This document shows positions 7,788-15,518 of a stretch of 64,000 nt of DNA, piece by piece. Positions within the stretch are counted from its first letter, which is position 1; every line of letters starts with the position of its first letter. The position numbers and the translations under genes are program-made. Location of the stretch: the NCBI RefSeq assembly GCF_004123675.1, contig NZ_CP035422.1, positions 58,007 through 122,006 of the forward strand, read 5' to 3'. The notes beneath the pieces are model-generated. The model was not told the DNA's origin, ran no database searches, and was given only the letters and a program-made list of their open reading frames with translations. Source of the stretch: Leisingera sp. NJS204. Lineage in GTDB: Bacteria; Pseudomonadota; Alphaproteobacteria; Rhodobacterales; Rhodobacteraceae.

Positions 7788-8694
7788 TCACGGGCACGCG
7801 AATATCGATCCGAATTCTGGGGATCGACGGGTTGCGATCGCGATCTGGGCGAATGGGCTACTTACTGTTGCGCAAATCGTCGGGGGCATATTGTCGGGCA
7901 GTCTAGCACTTATCGCCGATGCGCTGCACAACTTTTCCGATATGGCCTCGCTTGTCATTGCCTTCGCCGCGCGCAAGATCGCGCGCCGCCCGGCCGATGA
8001 GCGCATGACTTTCGGCTATGGCCGGGTCGAAATCGTCGCTGCCCTGATCAACTACACCACCCTGATCGTGATCGGCTTCTACCTGATCTACGAAGGTGGC
8101 ATGCGCATGATTGATCCACCCGAAGTCATGGGGTGGACCGTCGTCATTCTCGGTGGAATTGCGCTTGTGGTCGACACGCTGACCGCAATGCTGACCTATT
8201 CGATGCAGAAGGGGAGCGTGAACATCCGCGCGCTGTTTCTCCACAACCTTTCGGACGCGTTGGCTTCAGTGGCCGTCATAGTCGGCGGGACGCTCATTAT
8301 ACTTTATGATATGCGTTGGGTGGATCCGGCCATCACCATCGGCATCGCGCTCTACATCCTGTATCTGTCCTTCACCGAAATAGGGGCCCCAATTCGAACC
8401 CTGATGCTTGGGAGCCCACCAGATATTGATGGAAATGACGTGGTCAGAGCGATCCAGATTGTCGATGGCGTTGTGGACGTGCATCATGTCCACCTGTGGC
8501 AAATGCAGGAGAACGCTGCGGCATTGGACTGCCATATTGTTGTCGAACGCGACCGGATGGGTGAGGCCGACAAAATTAAAGAAAACGTCAAATCGGTGCT
8601 GCATGAACGTTTCTCAATCGAGCATTCCACGCTTGAATTCGAAGCGACCGACAATGCGCATCAGGAGGCGCAGGTGTTCGGACACCGCTCATGA
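7777..8694 (+). CDS. CDF family Zn/Cd/Co-type cation efflux protein
   Basis: The start at 7777 is supported by AGGAG 7 bp upstream, giving 305 aa. The N-terminus is His-rich (HDHGH). The CDF transport-site residues are intact: Asp48/His51/Asp55 (DALHNFSD) and His156/Asp160 (HNLSD). A C-terminal cytoplasmic domain carries VHHVHLWQ. It is a proton-coupled exporter of divalent metals such as Zn(II). Of the three CDF-type proteins here it is the only one with a canonical site. Confidence 0.93.
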   Translation: MPHDHGHANIDPNSGDRRVAIAIWANGLLTVAQIVGGILSGSLALIADALHNFSDMASLVIAFAARKIARRPADERMTFGYGRVEIVAALINYTTLIVIGFYLIYEGGMRMIDPPEVMGWTVVILGGIALVVDTLTAMLTYSMQKGSVNIRALFLHNLSDALASVAVIVGGTLIILYDMRWVDPAITIGIALYILYLSFTEIGAPIRTLMLGSPPDIDGNDVVRAIQIVDGVVDVHHVHLWQMQENAAALDCHIVVERDRMGEADKIKENVKSVLHERFSIEHSTLEFEATDNAHQEAQVFGHRS

Positions 8695-9248
8695 CGATTG
8701 CCCAAGGCATACTAGTGGTCGTAGGCCTGCTGTCCGGTCTGGTTTTGATTGGTGCGCTCCTTTGGTCGATCGTCCGCCCGTCCAAGCGCATCTGGCCTCC
8801 AAACAGAGAGCATTCAGTCATACCAATCATTGCATGGGGCCTCACATTGGCCGTGTTTGGGGCGGTGATCGGTTTGGGCATCGTGGATTGGAAATCCGCT
8901 TCTATGCCCAACGCGCTCCGTTGGGCAGTCGGGCCGTTCTTGATCGCAATCGGAAATCTGATCGCCTGGTGGGGGGCATTCATCATTGGACTGAAAGCCA
9001 CCAGTGGGGTGAGAGACGAGCTGATCACTTCGGGTCTCTACCGTTTCTCTCGGAATCCGCAGTATCTTGCCGACATGGCCATCCTAATAGGTTTGGGTCT
9101 TCTCTTCGCCTCACCTTGGGTTTGGCCTGTCGTCATCGTTGGAGTTGCCGCGCTGGCCCTTGCCCCGCTCGCAGAAGAGCCATGGCTGTGCGAACAATAC
9201 GGCACCAAGTATCGCAACTATTGCGCTGAAACACGTAGATATCTCTAG
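8691..9248 (+). CDS. isoprenylcysteine/phospholipid methyltransferase-like membrane protein
   Basis: A 185-aa integral membrane protein, coupled to the CDF gene by an ATGA overlap. The C-terminal half has the family signature: TSGLYRFSRNPQYLAD followed by EEPWLCEQYG and YRNYCAETRRYL, the SAM-binding region of ICMT/PEMT-like enzymes. Family members methylate lipids or protein C-termini. Bacterial members often sit in metal-resistance clusters, but no substrate is known. Confidence 0.82.
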   Translation: MTIAQGILVVVGLLSGLVLIGALLWSIVRPSKRIWPPNREHSVIPIIAWGLTLAVFGAVIGLGIVDWKSASMPNALRWAVGPFLIAIGNLIAWWGAFIIGLKATSGVRDELITSGLYRFSRNPQYLADMAILIGLGLLFASPWVWPVVIVGVAALALAPLAEEPWLCEQYGTKYRNYCAETRRYL

Positions 9249-9285
9249 TCTCGCCGCCTCACGAGAACGTCATCAATTTTCGGTT

Positions 9286-9316
9286 GAAGCTCTAGCAGCT
9301 AGAGGTCGTATCCGTT
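9286..9316 (+). promoter_or_regulatory. MerR-type promoter/operator, CTCTAG class, before the decayed L,D-transpeptidase
   Basis: A TTGAAG -35 (9286-9291), 19-bp spacer and TATCCG -10 (9311-9316) read rightward. The spacer contains CTCTAG-CAG-CTAGAG (9292-9306). The half-sites match the operator at 5258-5274, so the MerR at 5385 probably controlled this gene too. Confidence 0.78.
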
Positions 9317-9361
9317 CATCAACAAAAGGGCGAGGCAAAGTATATTACTGATTCAAAGAAA

Positions 9362-9839
9362 ACACGGTGCCAGTTCGTCTCGACAACTATGATCGGACTT
9401 CTGGGAACACCTTCCCTTCTCCGTGCTCAGGAGCAGGAGCCCTCGGCGGTACGCAGAAATATTTCTGTCCTTCAGTGCGGATCCCTGGCAAGACCACTTC
9501 GATAACCTTCAGCACGGTGCAATTATGTGCGACATTGACTCGCGTGCAGTCCAGTACTGGTCGGAAGACGAAAGTGTTTACAAACTCTACCCTTCAAGTG
9601 TCCCCGCCTCGGAAGAGCTGACCCGCCGAGGATATACAGAGGTTATAAGGAAGGTGGAGAGGCCCAGTTGGCGGCCCACTCCATCAATGAAAGAGCGCAA
9701 CCCCGAATGGCCTGACTATTGGCCGCCGGGTCCTGACAACCCGCTTGGAACCCACGTGCTTTATTTGTCGTGGCTGTATTACCGGGTGCACGGGACCGGG
9801 GACACACGCAAGATCGGGCGCCAGTCATCAAACGGTTGT
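9362..9839 (+). pseudogene. L,D-transpeptidase (YkuD) gene, frameshifted and truncated by an IS element
   Basis: The sequence is closely similar to the intact enzyme at 27575. A frame with a Tat-like leader (TRCQFVSTT) and RRNIS runs to about 9465, then a second frame continues as FSADPWQDHFD. Removing one G at about 9465 restores RRNISSF, matching the paralogue, so this is a 1-bp insertion. The second frame runs through HGTGDTRKIG and QSSNGC and then enters the insertion element at about 9840. About 25 C-terminal residues after the catalytic Cys are lost. No normal start codon is obvious upstream of 9389. The gene follows a MerR-type promoter, so it was once metal-inducible. Confidence 0.88.
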
Positions 9840-9882
9840 GTCGCGTAGCCTTTAATTGGGCTCTGCCTCAATCTGTGTGGCG
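9840..9882 (+). repeat. left terminal inverted repeat of the ISL3 element
   Basis: This pairs with 11523-11565 at 40 of 43 positions. The shared core is GGGCTCTGCCTCA followed by TGTGTGGCG. Confidence 0.85.
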
Positions 9883-11490
9883 GAACGGTAGCATTCTCGC
9901 CCGCAACAATTCTGGACCGGCTCGGCCGTACATGGCGCGCTTGAGGGTTTTCAGGCGGTTGATCTGACCTTCCGCCTGGCCGTTGTTACAGGGCATCTCG
10001 ATCGCCTTTTTGACCACATTGAAGTCCCGGTTCAAGGTGCGGGCGAAGCGCACAATGGGCGTCAGGCCGGTTTCGATGGCGTCGTCGATCCATGCAGGGA
10101 GCGGACCCGCTTGGCGGCCACGCATGATACCGTTGAAACGCATGGCGAGGCTGCGCATCGTTGTGAAGGCGGGAGAACCGGCTTTGAGCGTGTCGACTTT
10201 CCGCGCCTGATCCGAGGTGAGCTTTCCGCTGGGTTTGATGCACAGCGCGGCCGCAATGACCGGAGAGATCGCATGCCCCGTTTCCGGGCCCCGGACCGGC
10301 TCCAGGATCTGGTGCTCCACGGCGGGGCCCTTCGTTTGCTTTTCGGCTCTGCGCCCGCCCGCCCCCAGCCGCTTTTAATGCGACTGACTCCCCTCGTAAC
10401 CACGCTCTTGGATCATACGGTACAGGGCGCTGCCTGTTCGAATGCCGTCCTTCCAGCTTTGGCTCAGGAATTCTTCAAAGTACCACGGCGAAGTCGGTTT
10501 CAAAGCGGCCTGTTTGCGGTCCGGTGGCGTCTCGAACTGCAGCCATTTCGCGATGCTGCGGCGCGGGAACCCTGTTCGTCGCCCGATCTCGCTACAGTTA
10601 AGCCCCTGATTTCGGAGCGCATGGATGGTGGTGAAAATCTCTTCCCGAGATGTCCTGTGCGCAAGGCGTGACTTCAGAAGGCTGCCGGCTGCGGTGATAT
10701 TGTCGGCGTCGGCCAGCAGCGCTCTGCCGGTCTCAGGGCCGTGGAGGTTCATTTGCTCCTCAATGGCCTGCCGCAGGTTTTGCACGATATGGAACCGATC
10801 AGCGACCTGCTTCGCCTGCGGTGCCCCTTGCCGTGCAGTCTAGGCGTAGAGACCACACCGATCTCTGCTAATCACTTTCACCTCGGGGTGTCGCTTGAGC
10901 CAGTTGGTGCAGGTGACGACATCTCGATCCTCAAGAATGTCGATCACCACGCGACGCTCCAGATCCACAATGATCGTGCCGTAGGTTTGCGACTTCCGCC
11001 AGCTCCAGTCGTCAATCCCGATGACCGTCGGCGGCTTGGCGGTGCCCTGAGCACGCTTTTTCAACTGCCTGAGCACCGTGTAATCGCTGACCCCAAGGCC
11101 CAAACGGTGCAAGAGCCGTTCGGCAGGCCGTCCGCCGGTTGCATGCCCAAGATGACTGACAATCTCCCCGACACGCGAAGTGCTACGTGCAAACGGATGC
11201 GCAATCGAGGTGAGTTGGTCTGCGAAAGTCCGGCGTGGGCAAGCGGGTGCCAAACATCGCCAACGGCAAATCGCGAGATCAACCGTTACCTCCTCTCCAT
11301 GGGCGGGATAATCCTGCAACCGCCGACGCCGCCAGCCGTGACGTCGGCGTGAATGCAATCCACAGTCTGGGCAGATGCCGCTTGGTGTCAGACTGCCCGA
11401 TACGATCCACCCGCCGAAATCACTTCGCTCAACGCATTGAACCGAAACTTCGGCCCCGGGCGACCAATGCTTCTTCGAGCTCACAACCAT
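9868..11490 (-). pseudogene. ISL3-family transposase with two in-frame stops
   Basis: One continuous minus-strand frame reads from about 11490 (or 11532) to 9868. An N-terminal zinc ribbon (CPDCG ... CPRRTF) is followed by the DDE core: GIDDWSW, VISRDR and NGQAEGQINRLK. Two stops interrupt it: TAG at 10840-10842, in the segment GLYA*TARQGAP, and TAA at 10375-10377, in GSQSH*KRL. Both breaks are in the same frame, so these are point nonsense mutations and not indels. The element cannot make an intact transposase. Confidence 0.9.
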
Positions 11491-11522
11491 CCCTCCTGAA
11501 TTTTCCTGTTTCAGGATAGTTG

Positions 11523-11565
11523 CGCCACACAAAGTGAGGCAGAGCCCAATTAAGGGCTACGCGAC
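11523..11565 (-). repeat. right terminal inverted repeat of the ISL3 element
   Basis: Reverse complement of 9840-9882 with three mismatches. The outermost GTCGCGTAGCC is identical at both ends. Confidence 0.85.
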
Positions 11566-11885
11566 GCCAGCGCATCGGCGGGCAGATTGGGGTTGCGCGC
11601 CTTGCCGTCAGGCTGGTCAGAGACCGCCTCTGCCCGAGCCTGAGCCATTTCTGCCTCTGTGCGATGACGGATAAAGACAGGTTTTCCGCGCCAGTTGACG
11701 GTCAATTGCGTTCCAGGCGCGAGATCGGAAATGTCGACAGTGATCTGTGCCAAGGCGCGGACATCGGCGGAAGGGTTCATCTGGTTCACCAGTGGCCAGA
11801 GCGCGGCCCCTGCGGCCACGACCCCCGCCCCGGCCGTTGCGTAATACAGGAAATCCCTGCGCGCGGTATCCTCTGACGCTTCCAT
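11566..11885 (-). pseudogene. Rieske iron-sulfur subunit (petA-like) fragment, cut by the IS
   Basis: The N-terminal part of a ubiquinol-cytochrome c reductase iron-sulfur subunit is clear: [11 protein letters not shown], then a membrane anchor, then [11 protein letters not shown] and [16 protein letters not shown]. The frame enters the IS after PADALASR. The whole [2Fe-2S] domain is missing, so it cannot work. The start is probably ATG 11885 (MEASED); ATG 11903 is also in frame. A Rieske gene in a metal island is unexpected, and its upstream region has a CueR-like operator. Confidence 0.85.
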
Positions 11886-11894
11886 CACGGGACA

Positions 11895-11925
11895 TGTGTC
11901 CATGTCTCCCGCGCGGGAAGGTCAA
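11895..11925 (-). promoter_or_regulatory. CueR-like operator upstream of the Rieske fragment
   Basis: Leftward TTGACC -35 (11920-11925), then TTCCCGCGCGGGA, a perfect dyad core (TCCCGCGCGGGA, 11908-11919) inside a 19-bp spacer. The -10 (GACACA at 11895-11900) is weak. The overall layout matches the CueR promoters elsewhere in the window. Confidence 0.6.
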
Positions 11926-11991
11926 CACGCGAGATGTAACGTTTTGTCAGTGCACCTCTCTACGGATCAACAAACAAGCCGTGTCGGCGCG

Positions 11992-12516
11992 TCAATGGTG
12001 CGGGGCTGCGCCTTTTGCCATCATGAGGTGGTGCTCCTGGTGATGCGCCCCGATGGTCATCAGGCCAAAGAAACCAAGTCCCTGAATCTGAGCGGCATCG
12101 CCATCGACACTGAGCGCCACGCCATCTTCGAGTTCCTCCGTGACAACGTCCCAGCCGGTTTCAGCCGCAAGAAAGGGCGCATGGGCGGGCACCATGGCGC
12201 GGATGGCTTCGAGAACACGGGGGGTGCCCCGAATCTCGAACCGGGCCCCTTCCGGCCGCAGGGTGCGGGTGACCACGGCCTCTTGGGTCAGAAGATCCAT
12301 ATCGACCAGATGGCGGCGCAATCCGTCGATATCGACCCGCTCCCAATCTGTCTCGGGATCGGCCTGCAGGATCGCAACGATCTCCGCCAGGGCGGCAAAG
12401 GCCGATTGCCCGGTTTCCTGCGGTCCACCCATGTCATGGCCAGTCGCGGAATGGGCGTGCTGAGCGGCCACGGGTGCGGCCATCAGTATGGCAAGGAGGA
12501 GGGAAATGAGACGCAT
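11992..12516 (-). CDS. exported His-rich protein of unknown function
   Basis: From ATG 12516 (MRLISLL) the product is 174 aa with a signal peptide ending at APVAAQ. His clusters lie at both ends of the mature part: HAHSATGH near the N-terminus and AHHQEHHLMMAKGAAPHH at the C-terminus. These suggest metal binding in the periplasm. I do not recognise the family. An upstream ATG at 12531 is less likely because the signal peptide begins better at 12516. It is divergent from the Crp/Fnr gene and shares its palindrome region. Confidence 0.75.
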   Translation of the reverse strand: MRLISLLLAILMAAPVAAQHAHSATGHDMGGPQETGQSAFAALAEIVAILQADPETDWERVDIDGLRRHLVDMDLLTQEAVVTRTLRPEGARFEIRGTPRVLEAIRAMVPAHAPFLAAETGWDVVTEELEDGVALSVDGDAAQIQGLGFFGLMTIGAHHQEHHLMMAKGAAPHH

Positions 12517-12575
12517 GGACGGGTCCTTCAATGGGATGCTGTCATGTTTACGCTAGCAGGGGCGGGCGTATCGCA

Positions 12576-12593
12576 ATATGATTGCAATCATAT
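12576..12593. promoter_or_regulatory. perfect 18-bp palindrome between divergent genes
   Basis: ATATGATTGCAATCATAT is fully self-complementary. It lies between the exported His-rich gene (leftward) and the Crp/Fnr-type regulator (rightward) and touches the ATG at 12592. It is a good candidate for an autoregulatory operator of that regulator. Confidence 0.7.
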
Positions 12594-13158
12594 GTTGCCA
12601 GCCCCCTATGATCTTATCCCGAGTTCAGCCCTGCGCCCTTTTTCCGGCGCGGTTGGCGACATCATGTTTCACCAAGGCGGTCCCACCCACGGTCTCTATG
12701 TCGTGCAAACCGGGCGCGTGTATCTCGAGCGGGTCGGCCCAGATGGCGAGCGGTTCATCATTCACCGTGCCCAAGCCGGAACAAGCTTTGCCGAAGCTTC
12801 CGTGTTTTCAGAGGTCTATCATTGCGATGCTGTTTTCGTTCAGGCAGGGACGCTGATCCGGATCGAAAAGGATGCCGTTTTGGACGCCTTCGCCGACCCT
12901 GAGTTTGCGCGCGCTTTTGGTCGCCAGGCGGCTCAGCAGATACAGGCACAAAGACAGATGCTTGAGATCGTGGGTATCCGGCGTGCAGAAGACCGGGTGT
13001 TGGCGGGGTTGGTCGCGGGCCTGCTCGACGGCTCCGTGATCGAGTTCGCCGCCCGATTACAGCTGAGCCATGAGGCGACCTACAGGGCCTTGCGAAAGCT
13101 TGTGCAGGACGGGCGGGTCAAAAACCCCGCCCGCGGGATTTATCACCTGCGCCCATGA
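12592..13158 (+). CDS. Crp/Fnr family transcriptional regulator
   Basis: A cyclic-nucleotide-binding-like beta-roll (about residues 15-110, with GDIMFHQGG and GTSFAEASVF) is followed by a C-terminal helix-turn-helix (VIEFAARLQLSHEATYRALRKL). The Fnr [4Fe-4S] cysteine set is absent. Starting at 12592 gives 188 aa; ATG 12544 would add 16 residues and put the palindrome inside the coding sequence. The same frame is open further upstream, but that part is antisense to the His-rich gene. The ligand is unknown. Confidence 0.88.
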   Translation: MLPAPYDLIPSSALRPFSGAVGDIMFHQGGPTHGLYVVQTGRVYLERVGPDGERFIIHRAQAGTSFAEASVFSEVYHCDAVFVQAGTLIRIEKDAVLDAFADPEFARAFGRQAAQQIQAQRQMLEIVGIRRAEDRVLAGLVAGLLDGSVIEFAARLQLSHEATYRALRKLVQDGRVKNPARGIYHLRP

Positions 13159-13163
13159 CCCGA

Positions 13164-13616
13164 TCAGCTGTGGCTCGCGAAGACCGAGGTCACCCCGTCG
13201 GAGCCGACAAGCAAGGTATCAAAAGTGTCACCAGCCCCGGGACCGCCCATGCCGGGCGAACTCATCGGCATGCCGGGAACCGTCAACCCGCGCGCCACCG
13301 GTTGTTCTGCCAGCAGCCGCGTGATGTCCGCGGCAGGCACGTGGCCCTCGATAAAATAGTCACTTATGATCGCCGTGTGACATCCAGCAAGTTCCGGAGC
13401 GATTTGTAGCCGGTCTTTGAACGCATAAAGCGCATCCTGATCGACATCCTGCGCCTCGACCGTGAAGCCCGCTTGCCGGACATGATCGACCCAGGCGGTA
13501 CAGCACCCGCAGGTGGGGGTTTTCAGGACTTTAATGACCGGTTCTGTGTTGGCCAGTGCTCGCAGGGGGAGTGTGGCAGCCGCTCCGGCCAGCAAAAATG
13601 TGCGTCTTTTCATCAT
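13164..13616 (-). CDS. DUF411 family periplasmic metal-binding protein (second copy)
   Basis: A 150-aa protein starting at ATG 13616 with AAAGGA 4-5 bp upstream. The N-terminus (MKRRTFLLAG) looks Tat-like. Cys36, Cys38 and Cys39 form the CGCC cluster, and CHTAIISDYFIEGHVPA and VPGMPMSSPGM match the family. It overlaps the stop of the sterol-desaturase-like gene by 4 bp and ends a five-gene CueR-type operon. It is clearly paralogous to 580-1035. Confidence 0.92.
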   Translation of the reverse strand: MMKRRTFLLAGAAATLPLRALANTEPVIKVLKTPTCGCCTAWVDHVRQAGFTVEAQDVDQDALYAFKDRLQIAPELAGCHTAIISDYFIEGHVPAADITRLLAEQPVARGLTVPGMPMSSPGMGGPGAGDTFDTLLVGSDGVTSVFASHS

Positions 13617-14527
13617 GTGTTCCTTTTTGAAGTATCCGAGACCGTAGAACTGTGTGTTTGAGAGTCCAGAGGCTGTTCCTGCTCTGTCGGCGAGAGGGCG
13701 GGTGCATCCAGGGCGTGCCCGCTTGCCGGCCCGCGAAGGGGCTGGATCAACATCTTGTCGACCCAGAGGTCGCGCGTCGTGCGAAACTGCTCGATGCCGA
13801 TCGTCATTCCCTCGTGGCCCTTCGCGGGCTGGGCAACGTAAGTACCCATGAGGCGGTCCCACCACGGCAGGTTGAAGCCGTAGTTTGAGTTGGTTTCGCG
13901 CGGATCGACAGAATGATGCACGCGGTGCATGTCGGGTGTGACGACGATCCATCTGAGCCACCGGTCGACTGGTCTCGGCAGGTTGATGTTGGCATGGTTG
14001 AAGAGTGCCGTGGCGTTGAGGATGATCTCGAACAACAAAACCGCGACGGCGGGCGGACCAAGCGCTGCGACCAAGCTTAGCTTGATCGCCATCGAGATAA
14101 GGATCTCAATCGGGTGAAAGCGCAATCCCGTTGTGGCGTCGAACTCGAGGTCCGCGTGGTGCATCCGGTGCAGACGCCACAACGTAGGGACGGCATGGAA
14201 CATGACGTGTTGCAAATAGATGGCCAGATCGAGAAGCAGCATGGACAGGACAACGGCCAACCAATACGGCGCGCCGATAGTGTTGAATAAACCCCAACCC
14301 CGCTCCTCGCCCATGACCGCCAGACCAACGGCCAGGATTGGGAAAGACAACCGCAGGATCGCCGTATCGATCACGACAAGAGCCAGATTGTTCGACCAAC
14401 GGATGACACGCGGAATGTCACGCCGCCGACGCGGGGCGGCGAGTTCCCAAAGCGCCATGGCGGCCAGCACACTCAAAAACGCCGTCAGACGAATCTCCGG
14501 CTCTGCGGCAAGTATCGTGTCCATCAC
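13613..14527 (-). CDS. sterol desaturase/fatty acid hydroxylase family membrane protein
   Basis: A 304-aa membrane protein. Three His boxes of the di-iron hydroxylase family are present: HVMFH, HRMHH and HRVHH. Members hydroxylate or desaturate lipids, sterols or carotenoids. Here it lies between a CDF gene and a DUF411 gene in a CueR-type operon, so lipid modification may be part of the metal response. The substrate is unknown. Confidence 0.9.
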   Translation of the reverse strand: MMDTILAAEPEIRLTAFLSVLAAMALWELAAPRRRRDIPRVIRWSNNLALVVIDTAILRLSFPILAVGLAVMGEERGWGLFNTIGAPYWLAVVLSMLLLDLAIYLQHVMFHAVPTLWRLHRMHHADLEFDATTGLRFHPIEILISMAIKLSLVAALGPPAVAVLLFEIILNATALFNHANINLPRPVDRWLRWIVVTPDMHRVHHSVDPRETNSNYGFNLPWWDRLMGTYVAQPAKGHEGMTIGIEQFRTTRDLWVDKMLIQPLRGPASGHALDAPALSPTEQEQPLDSQTHSSTVSDTSKRNT

Positions 14528-14530
14528 AGT

Positions 14531-15517
14531 CTATGGCCCTTCTGTGTTAGGGCTTGGGTGCGGATGCGCATCTCGCACATCAGTCTTTTCTTGCGCAGCC
14601 TTTGCAGCCGCTATCTGGACTATATCAACATCCAGCGCGTGGCGCTCGTCGAGACACTCGGTTTCGAGCTGCAGCGTGACCATGTGAAACCCATGCTGCT
14701 CCGTCAGCCGTCGATAGGCCCTGTTCAGCAAGTGCGCGGCCTCGGCGGGTGCCCTATGGCGGATATGGGCGGAAAACGCGTGTTTGCCGCTGGTCAGCGT
14801 CCAAGCATGCACGTGGTGAACATCCACAACCCCGTCCTGGTGGTTCAGATCCGCCATCACAGCGTCGAGATCCGTTCCCTCGGGCGTGCCTTCCATGAGA
14901 ATGTGGACCGCTTCTTTGATTACGCCGACGGAGGCCCAGAGGAGAACCACCCCGAACGCCATGCCGAGGATCGGGTCGATCGCGAGAAAGCCGGTGAACT
15001 CGATCACGAGAGCGGTCACGATGATCAGGAGGCTGCCGACAAAGGTCTGGATGATGTGCCAGAGCGCGCCGCGGGCATTCAGATCGTCTTTGCTCGATTG
15101 CCACATCAGCCCCAGCGAGATGACCTCTGTGACCAGGCCACCGAAGGCGACCCAAAGCATTGGGCCCGTGGCCAGGTGGATCGGATTTCCGAGCCGAATC
15201 GCGCCCATCCAGATCACCAGAAGCGCCATGCCGAGAAGAAAGCTGCCATTCACCAGCGCGCCGATGATCTCGGCGCGGTACCATCCGAAACTGCGCGCCG
15301 AATCCGCTGGACGGCGCGCAATCCGCTTCGCGATGATGGCCACGAGAACACCGCCAACCGCCGACAGGGTGTGAAACGCATCCGACAGGACGGCGATCGA
15401 GCCGGTCCAGAGCCCGACGGCGAGTTCAATCATGAAATAGACGCCGGTGAGCCAGGCAGAAATCACAAGGGCCTTGCCGGAACTCGGCATGTGTCCAGCG
15501 TGAGAATGATTGGCCAT
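14531..15517 (-). CDS. CDF-family cation efflux protein with altered metal site
   Basis: The start at 15517 (MANHSHAGHM) is preceded by GGAGAG; longer in-frame starts lack this. It has 328 aa, six helices and a C-terminal domain (VHHVHAWTL). The canonical DxxHxxxD in helix 2 reads Asp46-xx-His49-xxx-Ala53, and HxxxD in helix 5 reads His154-xxx-Thr158. Two Asp ligands are therefore lost. That would change the metal geometry and perhaps the substrate, for example towards Cu(I), though this is inference. The gene overlaps the TVP38-like stop codon region closely (15517/15519). Confidence 0.88.
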   Translation of the reverse strand: MANHSHAGHMPSSGKALVISAWLTGVYFMIELAVGLWTGSIAVLSDAFHTLSAVGGVLVAIIAKRIARRPADSARSFGWYRAEIIGALVNGSFLLGMALLVIWMGAIRLGNPIHLATGPMLWVAFGGLVTEVISLGLMWQSSKDDLNARGALWHIIQTFVGSLLIIVTALVIEFTGFLAIDPILGMAFGVVLLWASVGVIKEAVHILMEGTPEGTDLDAVMADLNHQDGVVDVHHVHAWTLTSGKHAFSAHIRHRAPAEAAHLLNRAYRRLTEQHGFHMVTLQLETECLDERHALDVDIVQIAAAKAAQEKTDVRDAHPHPSPNTEGP

Positions 15518-15518
15518 A

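Larger units (their letters stand above)
9840..11565 (-). mobile_element. ISL3-family insertion sequence, inactivated
   Basis: An element of about 1.73 kb bounded by 43-bp inverted repeats (9840-9882 and 11523-11565, three mismatches). It carries one ISL3-type transposase frame on the minus strand. No direct target duplication is evident: one side is an L,D-transpeptidase fragment and the other a Rieske fragment, neither continuing across. The exact outer ends are uncertain by a few bases because the match runs into flanking coding sequence. Confidence 0.85.

Noticed and set aside
10375..10842. Programmed frameshifting as an explanation for the split transposase
   Set aside because: All three parts are in the same frame and are separated by stop codons, so these are nonsense mutations.
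9842..11563. Direct target-site duplication flanking the IS
   Set aside because: The bases next to the element are inverted and not direct repeats, and the flanking genes do not match each other.
11896..12543. Long N-terminal extension of the Crp/Fnr frame
   Set aside because: This part is antisense to the exported His-rich gene and shows no cNMP-domain features; the regulator starts at 12592 or 12544.
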